The translations under genes and the position numbers were made by a program. Below, piece after piece: positions 46,420 to 59,000 of a stretch of DNA of 64,000 bases; position 1 is the first letter of the stretch; the number at the start of each line of letters is the position of its first letter. The notes below the pieces were generated by a model. That model made no database searches. It was not told the origin of the DNA and saw nothing but the letters and a program-made list of their open reading frames with translations. Origin of the DNA: Cryptomeria japonica (taxonomy: Eukaryota > Streptophyta > Pinopsida > Cupressales > Cupressaceae); NCBI RefSeq assembly GCF_030272615.1, contig NC_081415.1, forward strand, positions 603,841,644 to 603,905,643, in the 5' to 3' direction.

Positions 46420-46737
46420 ATCTCCCCCTTTGGCATTGATGGCAACACAAGATGGAAAAACCATCAAAGTGCCAAAACGAAAATGCCAAAAACCAAAAAC
46501 CAACAATCTCCTTTAAACAACAAGCTCTCCCCCTGGGAACAACATGTGTTTATCTAAAGATTTTCATACCAATTTCTCCAAAAGATAATGTGTTTTTCCA
46601 TAGATATCTCTCCTCCTTTGACATCAAATGCCAAAGCTATAATAAGACCAAGTTCATATACAAAATACTAATCAATTCAATATACCAACTACTCCCCCTG
46701 AGAAGTAGCTTTCTCATCAAAGGCTGGAGTAAAAGAT
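46420..46737 (-). other. 3' untranslated region and polypurine tract of element G
   Basis: ATCTCCCCCTTTGG from 46420 is the complement of the tract. Further C-rich blocks lie at about 46527-46535 (CTCCCCCTG) and 46690-46700 (ACTCCCCCTGAG). The remainder of this region is found at 55987-56027 beyond element H. Confidence 0.75.
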
Positions 46738-47829
46738 TGTTGATGTGTATTTTGTACATGGCCAAACACAGAATAAAATACCTAGAGGTATTTTATCCTC
46801 TCTTGAGTAAGGTCTTTGAATGTTGAAGATATCACAAAAAGGATCAATCAAAAGGACTTCAAGGTTCTGCTTTGTAGGATCTCTACTCATGGATAAGCAC
46901 CAGTGGTCATTGTGTTTTATGTTTCTTCAAGGGACCTTACGTACTTTCAAAGAAAGCTTGTCCGTGCTACTATCTTTCCAAATGAGGAAACAGGATTTTC
47001 CTAATACTAACAGATTTTCAAAAAGATCAAAAGATAAGGGTTTCAAGGAAGAGATACTTAAAATAATCCTAAGAATGACTTAATGAAGACTGGTCTTGAT
47101 AAGATTCTACCAATTTCAGTATCACCAAAGGATTACAACTCCACTGGAATTGGTGCGATCTTCTAAGGGTATTCAACGATTTTCAAATCACCAAGGAGAT
47201 AGATACAATCAGGGAGATATGTACCAATACTTCCAATGATAATTGAACTCTTAATCAATTTCAATGTTTCCAGTTGACCACACAAGGCATTCTTACAATC
47301 AATAAGAAGCTAGTGGTTTGGAATGTGAGTCTTATCAAGATCAGACACAATATTCATCCTTCAAACTTAAAATCTAAGTCATATTTCTACTAAGAGTGAT
47401 TCAAGAAGACAAACAACCATGAAGATAGCCACAAGGATTGCAACAAAACACCATAACTTCAATATTTCATTGATCTCATAGCCAAATAAACAAGAATTGT
47501 TCAACTTTCTCTCTTCACTACTCAAATTTGCTACTAACAAAATTAAACTTATTTCTCTCCCACTTTCTAACTTTTTCTTTTTTCTCTATCTCTAACCCTT
47601 TAAAATGAAATGAGTGAGGGCTTATATAGCATCCTCAAATACAATGAATGGCTTGGATCAAAAGAAGATAAATGGCTGAGATTTTGACACCTAAACCCTA
47701 ATTAGGGTTTTTTACAAAAAAGTCCCCATTTAGATAAACATTATTAATCCATAGCCAATAAAAAATTGGCACAAATAACAAGGAGACATAGACCAATAGC
47801 AATTAAGCTGCCACATCATCCTATAACAA
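46738..47829 (-). repeat. Left terminal region of element H (probable 3' LTR)
   Basis: It starts TGTTGATGTG at the insertion point. On the minus strand a TATA box, GCTATATAAG (47621-47630), is followed by about 880 bp of transcribed-type sequence down to the end, as expected for the R-U5 part of an LTR. The upper boundary is uncertain; TGATGTGGCAGC near 47815 on the minus strand is one candidate start. Confidence 0.5.
47621..47630 (-). promoter_or_regulatory. TATA box in the left terminal region of H
   Basis: Minus strand GCTATATAAG, a good plant TATA match, directed toward the left end of H. Confidence 0.5.
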
Positions 47830-50800
47830 CTTTTCATCTAGAACTTTGTTCCCTTTCCTATGCTCTTTTCTAGCATATTCAATGAATATGGGCACAATTC
47901 CCTCAATCTCAGCAATGGGAATCTCAGGAAGATTCTTCATTCATTCTTTCAATTGAAGGAATTGATCAGAAGCAGTGAGAAGAGTCTTCTACCACCTAGG
48001 CTAAGTTCTTTAGTCTTCTCAATTAGGAACATAGTAGCATACATTTGATCTCGTTGCCTTTCTGTGACGATGTTCTCTTCCTTACAAAAGATGACCTTGA
48101 TTTTGTCCTCCAACTCCTGGATGCCAACATCTATCTCGATCTCAATCCACCTATCAAGGATGGTACACTGTTAGGAATCCCACATATACTGAGAGGGGGG
48201 GGTGAATCAGTATCTAACTAGTTTCTAGAATTTCTTAACTTAAAACATGCAGAACATAATATAACAGTGTACTGGTATGCAAGAAATAATGCAATAAACA
48301 GAATTAAGAACATCCACATGAAAAGCACACCATAACACAAGATTTTAATGAGGAAACTCGGTGTGGGAAAAACCTCGGTGGGATTTGTGACCCACAATAT
48401 TCACTCACTAGCCAATAAGAGAATATTACTTACAAGAGGGGCCTGCACATGCAGTAAGGCCAACTGCCCAGAGCTCACTGCTCAATGGGAAGTCTCACTG
48501 ACTTACAATGAGGATTATACAAGTCCAATAACTTGTACTACTTTACAATAGCATCTTCAATGCCAGATTCAGTACCGATTCCTGCTCTATTCTTTACATA
48601 TACCCCTTAACCTATATTTCGCACATTAGGTCTACCTAATATTTTCCCTATATTTATGTCTCCTTATTTTATGTCAACAATGATCTCTTTTATATATAAG
48701 AGTCATTTTACAATTTTTCCAAGTCGGCTTACAAAGTTTTTCAATAATAAATAAAATATAATAAAACAAAATCCTGTCAGCCTCTATGCCGGTATACTTC
48801 CTTTCTTCTGTGTCAGTGTTGGTGTCTTGAGTGCCAATATAGAGTGTGATCTACTGATGCTGGCATAATGTCTTTGTCAGTGCCATAGGATTGCAAGGTT
48901 GCCATCAATGACAAAACCTTCAATCACATACAATGTCTCATTGGAGTGTGCATATGCCAACATACACAACACCTAAAACACCTTGTCTTGAATTGGATGG
49001 ATGATGCCTTCAACTCGACTGCATCTGGTGTTGACATCTTCAAAAAGAACTTCCTTCATCTGGAGCAAAGCTGACCACTATAGGAGGCTATGGGTTCCTC
49101 CATCCATTATATTTTCTTGTGCTAGAATCCATCTTAGTGTTTCTCTTATCACTTGTAAGACTGGGATGATAACATCTCTAGTGTGAGTGAATGCAGCCAT
49201 AGTTATCATTAGATTATGGATAATCTCAAGGACCTGGATATCTTGATGAACTATCTTCATCATTCTTGCTGCAAATTCAATGGCTACCTTGTGAGATTCA
49301 TCAGTCCAAGAACTCATGAGTTGAACTAGGCTCTTCACCCTTTCTGCGTCACTTATTGATTCAAGAGGAAGTGCATGTAAAGGAGATATTGCTGGATCCT
49401 GATGTCTCAAAGGCTGGTTAAGTTGGCTAAAATAATTCCTCCAAGCATTGACCTCCTTTTCAAGCTTCTTATTCTTTTCCACTTCCTCTTTGAGTTTGTC
49501 TTTGAGTGTTTTCAATGAATCAGTTGCTTCTTCCATAGCCTGCTCGGTGGTAAGTGGACCAAGATCAAATGTTTCAAGATCATATTCTTCTACTAGAATC
49601 TCATCCTCATACTTATCCACCACTGGTGTAGCTATCTGCACTTTTCTGGATCCTATCTCATCTATAATTACCTTTGACATCTTTGTGGCCTTCTTCTTCT
49701 CTATTACTTCATGAGAATTTCCTATAAGGCTTTCCAAGTCAAATACATGTTCTTCCTCTTCAACCACAACTACCCTTGTCAGCCTCTCTTTCAGCCAATC
49801 CAGAATGGCAGATCTTGTTTCCCTCACTTGTATTTCTTTAGGTAGAGGTCTATCTTCCCAGAAAGGGATGTTGCTTCATCATCATTCTTTTCTTCTTGTT
49901 TCTCATTAGCACCAACTTGGGGAGATTGACTTGATGAATGCTGAGGTGTCTGTCCTTTTCCTTATTTATCATTTTGTACCATGGATTCCATAGACTCATC
50001 AATTTCATATACTATCTACCTCTGATCTTCTCCTTGACTTGCTTCCTTTTCATGCCTAGAAGATGTGCTTGGTGGGTGATCAAGATTTACTTTCTGGTTC
50101 TTCTTGGAAGGTTCTCTCTTCTTAGGTCCTTCTTTCCTCTTTGAGCCTTTGGAATGAGAAGTATTCTCACTCACACTTGCCTCTCCTTCTTCTAGTCTTG
50201 CTTCCAAGGTGAATGTCATAGATACATTCTGCTCCTTTGACTTTTGATGATGTACATCCACCCATCTTCGAGTGCAAGATAAAATGGGAGCCATCAAAGC
50301 TCTTAGGTCGTAAACCTTGGGCTCATTCCAATCTATCTTCACTTCTTTATCTTCCTTCTCATAGGATGACTGGAGGTATCTACCATTATCCTGTGCTTGA
50401 TCGGCTACTCTATAAATTTTGCATTTCCTGATGAGATCCAAGGGTAACCTAGAATGCATCTTTCTTTTGACCTTGACATCATCTTGGACATTCATCCAAG
50501 AGTCCTCCACCTGAGTCTCATGCCTGTACTTCTTCCCGACTGTTTCTTCTATATGACCCTGAGGACCAAAATTCTCTCTCGAGGCAAAGGATGTGAATGA
50601 GTATAGAGATAATTCCTTCTCTGCATCTTCCGTGACTTGAGTATTAGGACACACTTCAACTGATTTCCCTAGTATGATGGGCACGGGAATTCCATTTTCA
50701 TGCTTGTGTCTGGATGCCTTCGCATAAGCTACCAACTGTCTAGTCACCTCAAGTAGTACTATCATGTTTGTAGGATATCTTGGCAACATGTAGGGAGGTG

Positions 50801-51820
50801 AAGGACACCCACGAACCCTGATGTATGTGAATTTTGGAAATTGAATGAACCATGCACCATGCTTCTTCATGAGCTCCTGTGTGTCCAGAGACAGTTGATT
50901 GTGAATCCCACCTTGCAATATCTTGGTAATATTCAGCGTGAAGTTGTCATTTACTAGCTTGTAGTTACTTCTTGGTGGATGATGCAGTTGAACATAAGAA
51001 TCACAAACTCTTATTTCTCCAGGTCCTCTTCCAACAACTCCTTTGTGAGGTAGTCCTGCATACTCAAAACCTTTGATCAAGGCATATACAACATATGAAC
51101 TCATGTGGAATGACTTGGTAGGCCTTAGTCTTCTCAGCTGCACATCCAGGCTGTTGCTAATGATTCTAGCCCAATTGAGCATTCCCTTCCCTTAGACAAT
51201 TAGTTGTATGAAGAAGAACATCCATTTGTCAAGGAAGAAAGCTGGAGAGGCACCCGTGACCCAATTGAGTAAGGTTATCAAATCCTTGAATTCTTCTTGG
51301 AAGTCGATTCTATGCGGTGTATTGGGAATCTTGTTCAGGTGAGGTCTGCTCTTGAGTAGCCAATTCTTGTTAATGAAGTTCAAGAAGGAATCAGGATCAT
51401 CCTTATAGATACACCTAGCTCCTTCTAGACTTTTGTAGATCATGTCTCTATGTTCCGGGAGATGAAAAATTTCACTTATAGCTTCCTCCAAAAGATACGC
51501 TAAGATAGTTCCATCTTCAGCTATGATCATCCTTGAGTGTGAATCATAGCGCTAGGCACACTCAATCATCAACTCATGACACTTGACTGTGGGAGGTAAA
51601 CCTGCAACTTTGATGATGCCACTCTCAATTATCTTCTTTGCAACAGGTGACGGCTTGCCGATGTAGGACGCTTCGCGAAACTTCTTCACATTGAAGTTTC
51701 CTAGGTTGGTGTCTCCGATATTGCTCCACTTGGACACGATCCTGGTCTCCAATTCATCATTCATCTGATCCTCCTTGATGAGAGCCTATTGAGTAGTGGA
51801 TCTTCCAGCCTTGGGGGTCA
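47830..51820 (-). pseudogene. Element H coding region: large gag-like protein, no polymerase
   Basis: On the minus strand two ATGs at about 51820 (MMTPKAGRSTTQ) open a frame followed to 50016 with nonsense codons near 51785, 51551 and 51190. This N-terminal part of about 600 residues looks globular (NWVTGASPAFFLDKW, YVVYALIKGFEYAGL, PRYPTNMIVLLEVTRQLVAY). A Ser/Lys-rich stretch follows (50160-50030). After a frameshift near 49856 comes an acidic segment and a coiled coil (about 49560-49430, LKTLKDKLKEEVEKNKKLEKE), then a helical region to 49078. Weaker continuation passes across solo LTR I to about 47830 (LEDKIKVIFCKEENIV, then EIPIAEIEGIVPIFIEYARK in another frame), for a total near 1,000 codons. 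There are no zinc knuckles and no protease, integrase or reverse transcriptase. It resembles ORF2 of B in architecture only. Confidence 0.68.
48169..48962 (-). mobile_element. Solo LTR I (family of element C)
   Basis: 794 bp, TGTTAGGAATCCC to ATATGCCAACA, with TACAC at 48164-48168 and 48963-48967. It is inserted in the H coding region. Length and sequence follow the LTR of C (787 bp). Hairpin arms ATACTGA (48186-48192) and TCAGTAT (48207-48213) surround a run of eight G. Confidence 0.9.
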
Positions 51821-52912
51821 TCATTTGACACCTACACAAAAGGTTAAAGTCAAGATTTGAGTATAATATCTTCATTATAGGAGATTTGAGACCTTTCAAG
51901 GAAATAACTAAATATTAATTTGAAAATAATGATAAATCAAAGAATTATGGATTTTCAAATTAAATTAAAATCAGATTGTACAAGACTTAGATTTTCAAAA
52001 TGATTACTATGGAAAATCAAACTAAATCTTGAATAAAAACTTCAAAAATCTGATTCTTCATACCTCTTCCTTGAATTTTAGCTATCAACCTTGAAAAATG
52101 AAAGAAGGAAGATGAGGAATTTGCTGGACAAGGATGTTTGATTTGAATTTCAGGTCCTCCTTTGGATGAATTAAGCTTCAATCAGCCTTCAAAAGGAATT
52201 TCACCTTCTACTAGCCTTCAAATACTTGGCAAATTCTGGAAATTAACCTCCAACTAGCAAGAAATTCGCCTCCAACTTAGCTAGAATTCGCTCCTTTAAA
52301 TCTGCTCTTCAAGTTCGCATGAGAACAATGAATGAATGATTTGAATTTGTCACAATACACCTCCCTTATATAGGGCACTTACCTTGATTCTCTTTGAGGC
52401 TGACTTGGCAAATAGGGAATAAAATGAAATAAAACCCCTCTTAAAGGATGGCCGACTTGGCAAATAAAGGCAAAATAATGAGTATTGAGCACTCAAGCAT
52501 AATTTTTTATTTTTAAAATTAATTCCAAAGCTTCAAAGGTGGATTTTTCATTTATTTTAAGGCTTAGAAATTAATTAATTAAATTATAAATTCCTTAATT
52601 CATGCAAACTTGTTTTAGCCTCCCAAATGTCTTGTAATAGGCTAATTTAGTGAAAAATTATGGGCTAGTCTTAGGAATGTTAAAGCTTGATTAAGGCTTG
52701 TTGAATCTTCATTCCTTAGGCATTAAAATATCCAAAGTGATGTAGGTCTAAATCCTTTCAAGGCTTATTTGAACCCCTTATCTAGGCTTTTTCACTTCAT
52801 GAATCAAGATCTTCACAACCTATATTTGCAATCTCCCATGTCCTTGTCTTCACAATTTTGCAACTTTCCCTTGACTCAATCTAACAAAGATGAAAAATAG
52901 GTGTTTTTGAGG
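51821..52912 (-). promoter_or_regulatory. Promoter and leader region of element H
   Basis: On the minus strand a TATA box (CCCTATATAAGGG, 52363-52375) lies between the palindrome array and the coding region. The intervening 540 bp form a leader without long open frame. TTTGTGTAGGTGTC just before the ATG (about 51823-51836) resembles a 3' splice site. I cannot place the transcription start or a primer-binding site. Confidence 0.5.
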
Positions 52913-55408
52913 ATTTCACCCTGGACCCTTTGGAAGGGTTAGGAGTGATTTTCTCTTTTTAGGTCAAAATTCATCTTTGCTTGATCATTAACCTTCTCCA
53001 AGGTAATCTCTAGGGTCCATTCATCCCAACCACTGAGTTGGCTCAACAGGATTTTGAAGGAAACACTGCTTTTTGGGAATTTCGCTCTGGACCCTTTGGA
53101 AGGATCAGGAGCAAAATTCACCTCTCAAGCCAATTTTCCAATCTCCTTCACTTCAATTCATCAAAATTCGCTTAGTTTGAACCCCCTTCTCAACTTACTA
53201 TCATTGGTTTGATCTTCACAAGGCGAAAAAGGTCATTTTTTCTCAACAACCTAGCCAAGTACAGGACTTATCTAGAATTTCGCCCTGGACCCTTTGGAAG
53301 GGTCAGGTGAAATTCTCTCTTGAGCTCAAAATTCACATTTTTTGAAGGTCCAAATCTCTCCAAGACATTCTAAATAGCTTCTTTCACTATAATCCAGGCC
53401 TAGTTTTACTCAAACCTTGAAGGAAAAGGTGACTTTAGTGTTTTTTGCTCTGGACCCTTCGTAAGGGTCAGGAGAGAATTTCCTCCTTTGGCCTAAAATC
53501 ATCACTTTTGGAAACAAACATCAACTCAAAGGTAGTCTCAAGGGCATTTCTTACCTTAGTCTAGTCTTGTCTTAGCATAAATTTGAAAGGAATAAGTAGG
53601 TTTTAGGATTTTTGCTCTGGACCCTTCGGAAGGGTCAAGAGTGAAAATCTTGTTTTAGGGCTATTTTTCCATCCTTTCAACTTCAAATCTCTTCCAAGGC
53701 ATAGAACATCTTGTCTCACTCCTCTCCAGGGTATAAAAACCAAAATCTTGTCTTGATTTGCAAGGAAAAAGGGGCATCTTAGAAATTTCGCTTTGGACCC
53801 TTTGGAAGGGTCAGGAGCGAAATTTTCATTAGGCTTGAAAATTTGCATTCTTGGCAACCAAAATCCACTATAAGGAAATCCAAATGCCTTCTCACACCCT
53901 TGTCCAACTTGGTTTTGCTCAAAATTTGGAAAAAAAGATGTTTTTAAGGATTTTTACTCTGGACCCTTTGGAATGGTCAGGAGTGAAAATCACCTCTAGG
54001 CTCAATTCCTTTATCTTTCATGGTCTCTAGTAACTTAAAGTCATTCTTAAGGGAAAATTCCTCTTGATTTTGCCTTATCCCACACTTTACCTAGCAAAAA
54101 CTTAATAGCAAAAAGAAGTTTTGAGAAAATTCACTCTAGACCCGTTGGAAGGGTCAGGAGCGAAATTTTCATTTTTGACCCAAAATCATCATTTTTAAAC
54201 TTAAAATTTCTTTGCAAGGTAGTATTTCATCCTTCATTACCCTAGGAATAAGGTTTCATGTCCAAGAAAGGTAAAAAGATAGGTTTATAAGGAATTTCAC
54301 CCTGGACCCTTTGGAAGGGTTAGGAGCGAAATTTCCTTTCTTGGCTAGAATCTTTCATTCTAACAACTTCTAAACATACCCAAGGATTCCAACATGTTCT
54401 TTCTTCTTTTCATCATGTCTTGGACACCAAAACTAGGCCAAATAAGGCAAGAAATGTCTCTTAGAGAGATTTTCGCTCTAGAACCTTTGGAAGGGTCAAG
54501 AGCGAAAATCACTTCTTGGGCTAAATCCTTCATTTCTCCCTTTCAAAATGACCTCAAGAGGCAAAAGAAAGTTATTTTTCTTCCATCCATGCCATAACAA
54601 AACAAAAACTTGACTTCCTTTATTGCAAAAGTAAGAGCTTTTAGGAATTTCGCTCTGGACCCTTTGGAAGGGTCATGAGCGAAATTTCCCTTTTTGGTCC
54701 AAAATCCTTCATTTTCAACACTTTCAAACCTTTCAAAGGCAATAAGAATGTCCAAGCTTCCTTCCAAGATACCCTGCAAATCAAAAATTAGCCAAACTTA
54801 AGAGGAAATGAGCTTCAAGAAGATTTTCGCTCTGGACCGTTTGGAAGGGTCTGGAGCAAAAATCTCATTCCAGGCTAAATTGCTCATTTTTCAAGCTTCA
54901 AACCACTTCAAGAGGTAAGATTGAATCATTTTCCAACATTAGGAACAAGGCTTCTAGCCCATTCAAGGAAACAAACAAGGTGTATGATGAATTTTGCTAT
55001 GGACCCTTTGGAAGGGTTAGGAGCGAAATTCTTCTTTAGGCCAAAATCTTGTTCTTCAAAAATCCACCAACTCCATCTCAAGGCAAGATCAAATCAATTC
55101 ACCCTCAAACATGCCCTAGAAAGAAACACTTAGCCAAAACTAAGAAGAAAAGGTGGTCTACAAGGATTTTCGCTCTGGACCCTTTGGAAGGGTTAGGAGC
55201 AAAAATCAAGATTTTAGCTTGATTCTTGACCTTGTTTCGCTTCATTCTCCATCAAATTTGATCAAGTCAACTCCCCTGCTTCACAGTCAAGACAAATCTC
55301 CATCCAATTTGGTCTAGGTAGGGTCGAACTGGGTTTTCAAGGCCAAAGGAAGGCAGGAAAGGGAGATTTCACTATGGACCCTTTGGAAGGGTCATGAGCG
55401 AAAATCTC
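52913..55408 (-). repeat. Array of 15 palindromic units with 165-198 bp spacing
   Basis: Each unit is about 40 bp built as ATTTCGCTC, TGG, ACCCTTTGGAAGGGT, CAGGAGCGAAAT, so that an inner stem (ACCCTT with AAGGGT) and an outer stem (TTTCGCTC with GAGCGAAA) can form. Units start near 52913, 53079, 53276, 53442, 53608, 53784, 53949, 54126, 54292, 54469, 54644, 54822, 54989, 55164 and 55362. The spacers are diverged but share AAGGCAA-like and AAAATC-like words, so the whole is an old tandem repeat of monomers of roughly 170 bp with the palindrome as its conserved core. It lies upstream of the H promoter. Confidence 0.88.
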
Positions 55409-55981
55409 CTCCTAGACTGGCTTTAATCATTCCAATGCCTAAAAACTCTCCTTCAAGGTAAAAATGTATCAAATTTCTCAATTATGCCTCAAAAGTCAAC
55501 AATCTTGGTCATATTCTTCCAAAACTCCTTCAATCATCATCAGGTACATTTTCTCATCAATTTCTGAAATCACCACTTTGATCTCCTTCTGATCACTGAC
55601 TCTACTCAATCGACTCAGATCTGAAAGAAAACATGACTCTAACAAGAAAACCATCAAATTAGACCTACCCTAACCTTAGACCTATTCACCCTGCTCTTCA
55701 GTGTCACCATCCTGATTCTCTTGAAAGGAAATACTTCATTAAGGCAAACTTAACGTTCTAGGCAAACAACTAACGACCTCCAAAAAATAGGCCAGACTCA
55801 GCTTGGAAGAAACCCTAAAATGATCTTTCAGAGATTAGTCCTAATCTAGCTAGCCCAGGCAACCACTCACTCACTCAAAACCTAGCAAGCAGAGAGAAAA
55901 ACTAACTAAGGGAAAACAAAACCCAAAGAAAAAGAAGGGGGTCCCCATTCTAATGGGGCGATTTGTGAAATGGTCACAACA
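55409..55981 (-). repeat. Right terminal region of element H (5' LTR start)
   Basis: On the minus strand the element begins TGTTGTGACCATTTCAC, followed within 45 bp by the short inverted repeat CCCCATT with AATGGGG. No coding sequence is seen. Together with the palindrome array and promoter it may form a very long 5' LTR of up to about 4.1 kb. Confidence 0.55.
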
Positions 55982-56027
55982 AAGATTTGTCTTTCAATTC
56001 TGCTAGTTGATGACAATCATCAACTAT

Positions 56028-59000
56028 CTAAGTTTCTACAAGTGGTGGTATTACTCGAAGCTGATATCTAAGATATTCAAAAGTCTCCTTAGGCAAAGGT
56101 TTTGTGAAATATTTGCAAGTTGTTCTTTAGTATTCACATAAACCAGTTTTATCTCCTTTTCTTCAACTTTTTCCCTTAGAAAATTCAGTTTGATAGAAAC
56201 ATGTTTTGTTTTAGAATGTAATACCAGATTCTTAGATATATCAATTGCTGCAGTGTTATCACAATATCTAGTGATAGGTTCCTTTCATTTTACCTTTATG
56301 TATTTCAACATTTGTTTAAGCCATAGTACCTATGTATAGTTAGTTGTTGCTGCAACATATTCTGATTCTGCTATTGATAAAGATGCACAACTTTGTTTCT
56401 TACTCAACCAAGAAAGAATGCTCTGTCGGTTGTGCTTTTTCTATCATCCACATCTCCTACCCAATTTGCATCTGTGTATGCATATAGATCAAAATTTTCA
56501 TCTCTAGGATACCATAATCCAAGATTTGCAGTGCCTTGTAAGTACCGGAAAATCCTTTTTACTGCTGATTCATGATTTTCCCTAGGATTACTTTGAAATA
56601 TAGAAACAATACATACTGCATTCATAATATCAGGTCTGGTTTGTGTCAAATACAGTAAACCTCCTATCATAGATTTGTATCTAGTTGGATTAACGGGTGT
56701 AGATTCATCCCTTTGAGATAATTTGTCATTTGTAGTCATAGGTGTGCTTACTGATTTAGAGTTCTCCATTCCAAATTTCTTTAGTAACTCTTTCAGGTAC
56801 TTGGATTGACTCAAAAATATACCTTTATCAATTTGTGAAATCTGCAATCCTAAAACAAATTTTATTTCTCCAATCATAGACATTTCAAATTCTTGCTGGA
56901 TTTTAACAGAAAATTCCTTACATAATCCATCTTCTCCTCCAAAAATTATATCATCAATGAATACTTCTATATTCAAGATGTCATCATTAGTTATCTTGTA
57001 ATATAAATTATTATCTGCATTTCCTTTAGTAAAACCAATCTTTAAAAGATACTTATCCAACCTTACATACCAAGCTCTTGGGGCTTGTTTCAATCCATAC
57101 AGAGATTTCTTAACCTGGAAACCATATCATTGTCATCTGTCAAAGAAAATCCATTAGGTTGTTCAATATAGACTTCCTCTTCAAGATATCCACTCAAGAG
57201 TGCACATTTAATATCCATTTGATAAACTTTGTAATTTTTGTGAGCTGCAAAAGCCAAGAATAATCAGACTACCTCAATTCTAGCTATCGGTGCAAAGGTT
57301 TCATTGTAATCAACTCCTTCTTTCTGAGAATATCCCTTACACACTAGTCTTTCTTTATTTCTAACAACCTTACCATCTTCATTAAGTTTGTTTCTAAATA
57401 CCCATTTAGTTCCAATTACATTTTTATCTTTAGGCCGGGGAACTAATGTCCAAGTATTATTTTTCTCAATTTGTCCTAATTCTTCTTCCATAGCTTTAAT
57501 CCAAAATTTATCTTCACATGCCTCATTAATAGATGATGGTTCAATTTGAGAAATAAGACATACCTCTTCATTTGCCAATCTTCCTCGTGTCATAACTCCT
57601 TTAAATTTGTTTCCAATTATTTGATCTTTAGAATGATTCAATCTTACATACCAGGGTGTCTTAGTTTGTTGTTGTTCTTCAATCACTGTGGAATCCTCTG
57701 ATGGTACCAAGGTAACTAGATCTTCATTTTGTACTGGTGGATTTAGTGTAGGTTCATTTGTCACAATTTTTGTTGCTGGTTCAGAGTCTATATACCTTGA
57801 AGTTCCTCTGAATTGTTCATCAATCTTTACATTTGTACTCTCAACAATTTTCTGCAATCTCTTGTTAAAACATATATATGCCTTGCTCTTAGATGAATAA
57901 CCAATAAATATTCCTTCATCACTTCTAGGATCAAATTTTTGAATATACTCATCTCTTCTAATATAACATTTACTTCCAAAAATTCTAAAATACTTAAGAG
58001 TAGGAGTATTACCAAACCATAGTTCATGAGGGATCTTACCGGTTTCACCTTTGATGTGAACTTTATTGAATGTATAGACGGTTGTGCTGATTGCTTCTCT
58101 CCAATACACATGTGGTAGATTTGCTTCTAATAACATGCTTCTTGCTGCATCCAAGATAGTTATATTTTTCCTTTCAACAACTCCATTTTGTTGTGGTGTC
58201 TGAGGTGCTGATAATTGTCTTCTAATTCCATTCACTTCATAGAATGTATTAAAGTCCTTAGATGTGAATTCTCCTCCTTGATGTGATCTTAAACATTTGA
58301 TTTTCTTACCAGTTTCATTTTCAACCATTTCTTTGAACAGTTTAAACTTTCCAAGTGCTTCTGATTTTTCTCTGAGAAAAGTAACCCAACACATTCTAGA
58401 ATAATCATCAATAATTAGCATGAAATATCTATCACCTTGTAAGCTTTTAGTTCTAGCTGGACCACATAAATCAGTGTGAATCAAATCAATAGCATTATTG
58501 GATTTTTCTGGAATACCTTTGAAGCTAGCTCTAACTTGTTTTCCAAATTGACATTCCTTATAAATTGTATTCTGAGGTTTCACAATTTTAGGTAGATCTT
58601 TAACTACCTTAGAAGTATTGATCTTCACAATGCAATCAAAGTTTACATGACAGAGTCTCTTATGCCATAACCAACTTTCATCTATATGTGCAATCAAGCA
58701 TGCCTTTTCACTATTATTCAAATGAAAGATATTACCTCTAGTCTGATTATGGGTTGCAATTTCCAAACTAGTTCTATTCATGATTTTGCATTTTCCATTC
58801 TTAAATTGTAACTGAAATCCTTTCTCAACCAATTGACCAACACTTAAAAGCTTATGTTTTAATCCTTCAACATAGTAGACATTGTCAGTGTTATGGTTAC
58901 CATTAAGAGATATTATACCCTTACCTTTGATTGAGCAGGCTTTGTCATCTCCAAAAATTACTAAACCTCCATTGTATTCTTGAAAGTTCAAGAATTTACC

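Larger units (their letters stand above)
46738..55981 (-). mobile_element. Element H: large polymerase-free retroelement with a palindrome array
   Basis: A 9.24-kb insertion with ends TGTTGATGTG and GGTCACAACA and AAGAT at 46733-46737 and 55982-55986. The TG...CA ends and the 5-bp duplication are those of an LTR element. Read on the minus strand it has, in order: a long non-coding region (55981-51821) with 15 palindromic units and a TATA box at its end, a protein-coding region without any polymerase motif (51820-47830), and a terminal region with its own TATA box (47829-46738). I could not see sequence identity between the two terminal regions, so the LTR limits are unresolved; see the findings. 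It is not copia-like in its ends and could be a Ty3/gypsy-derived non-autonomous element. Confidence 0.78.

Noticed and set aside
49448-50144. Plus-strand Ser-rich and Leu-rich open frames opposite the H protein
   Set aside because: Shadows of the acidic and coiled-coil coding region on the minus strand.
49078-51764. Nuclear protein-coding gene with introns
   Set aside because: The pieces are separated by nonsense codons and frameshifts rather than splice-site-bounded introns, and the whole lies between H ends with an exact AAGAT duplication.
52363-52375. Functional origin or operator from the symmetric CCCTTATATAGGG
   Set aside because: The symmetry is that of a TATA box with G/C flanks; its place ahead of a leader and ATG fits a promoter and nothing supports other roles.
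53603-54779. Short open frames within the palindrome array (recurring FAPDPSKGSRAKF-type peptides)
   Set aside because: The shared peptide is simply the translated palindrome core. The frames start and stop at random in the spacers and are not conserved between units.
52913-55408. CRISPR-like array
   Set aside because: Regular repeats and spacers are superficially similar, but the spacers are related to one another, the repeat core is a 40-bp palindrome with 125-bp spacers, and the setting is a plant retroelement.
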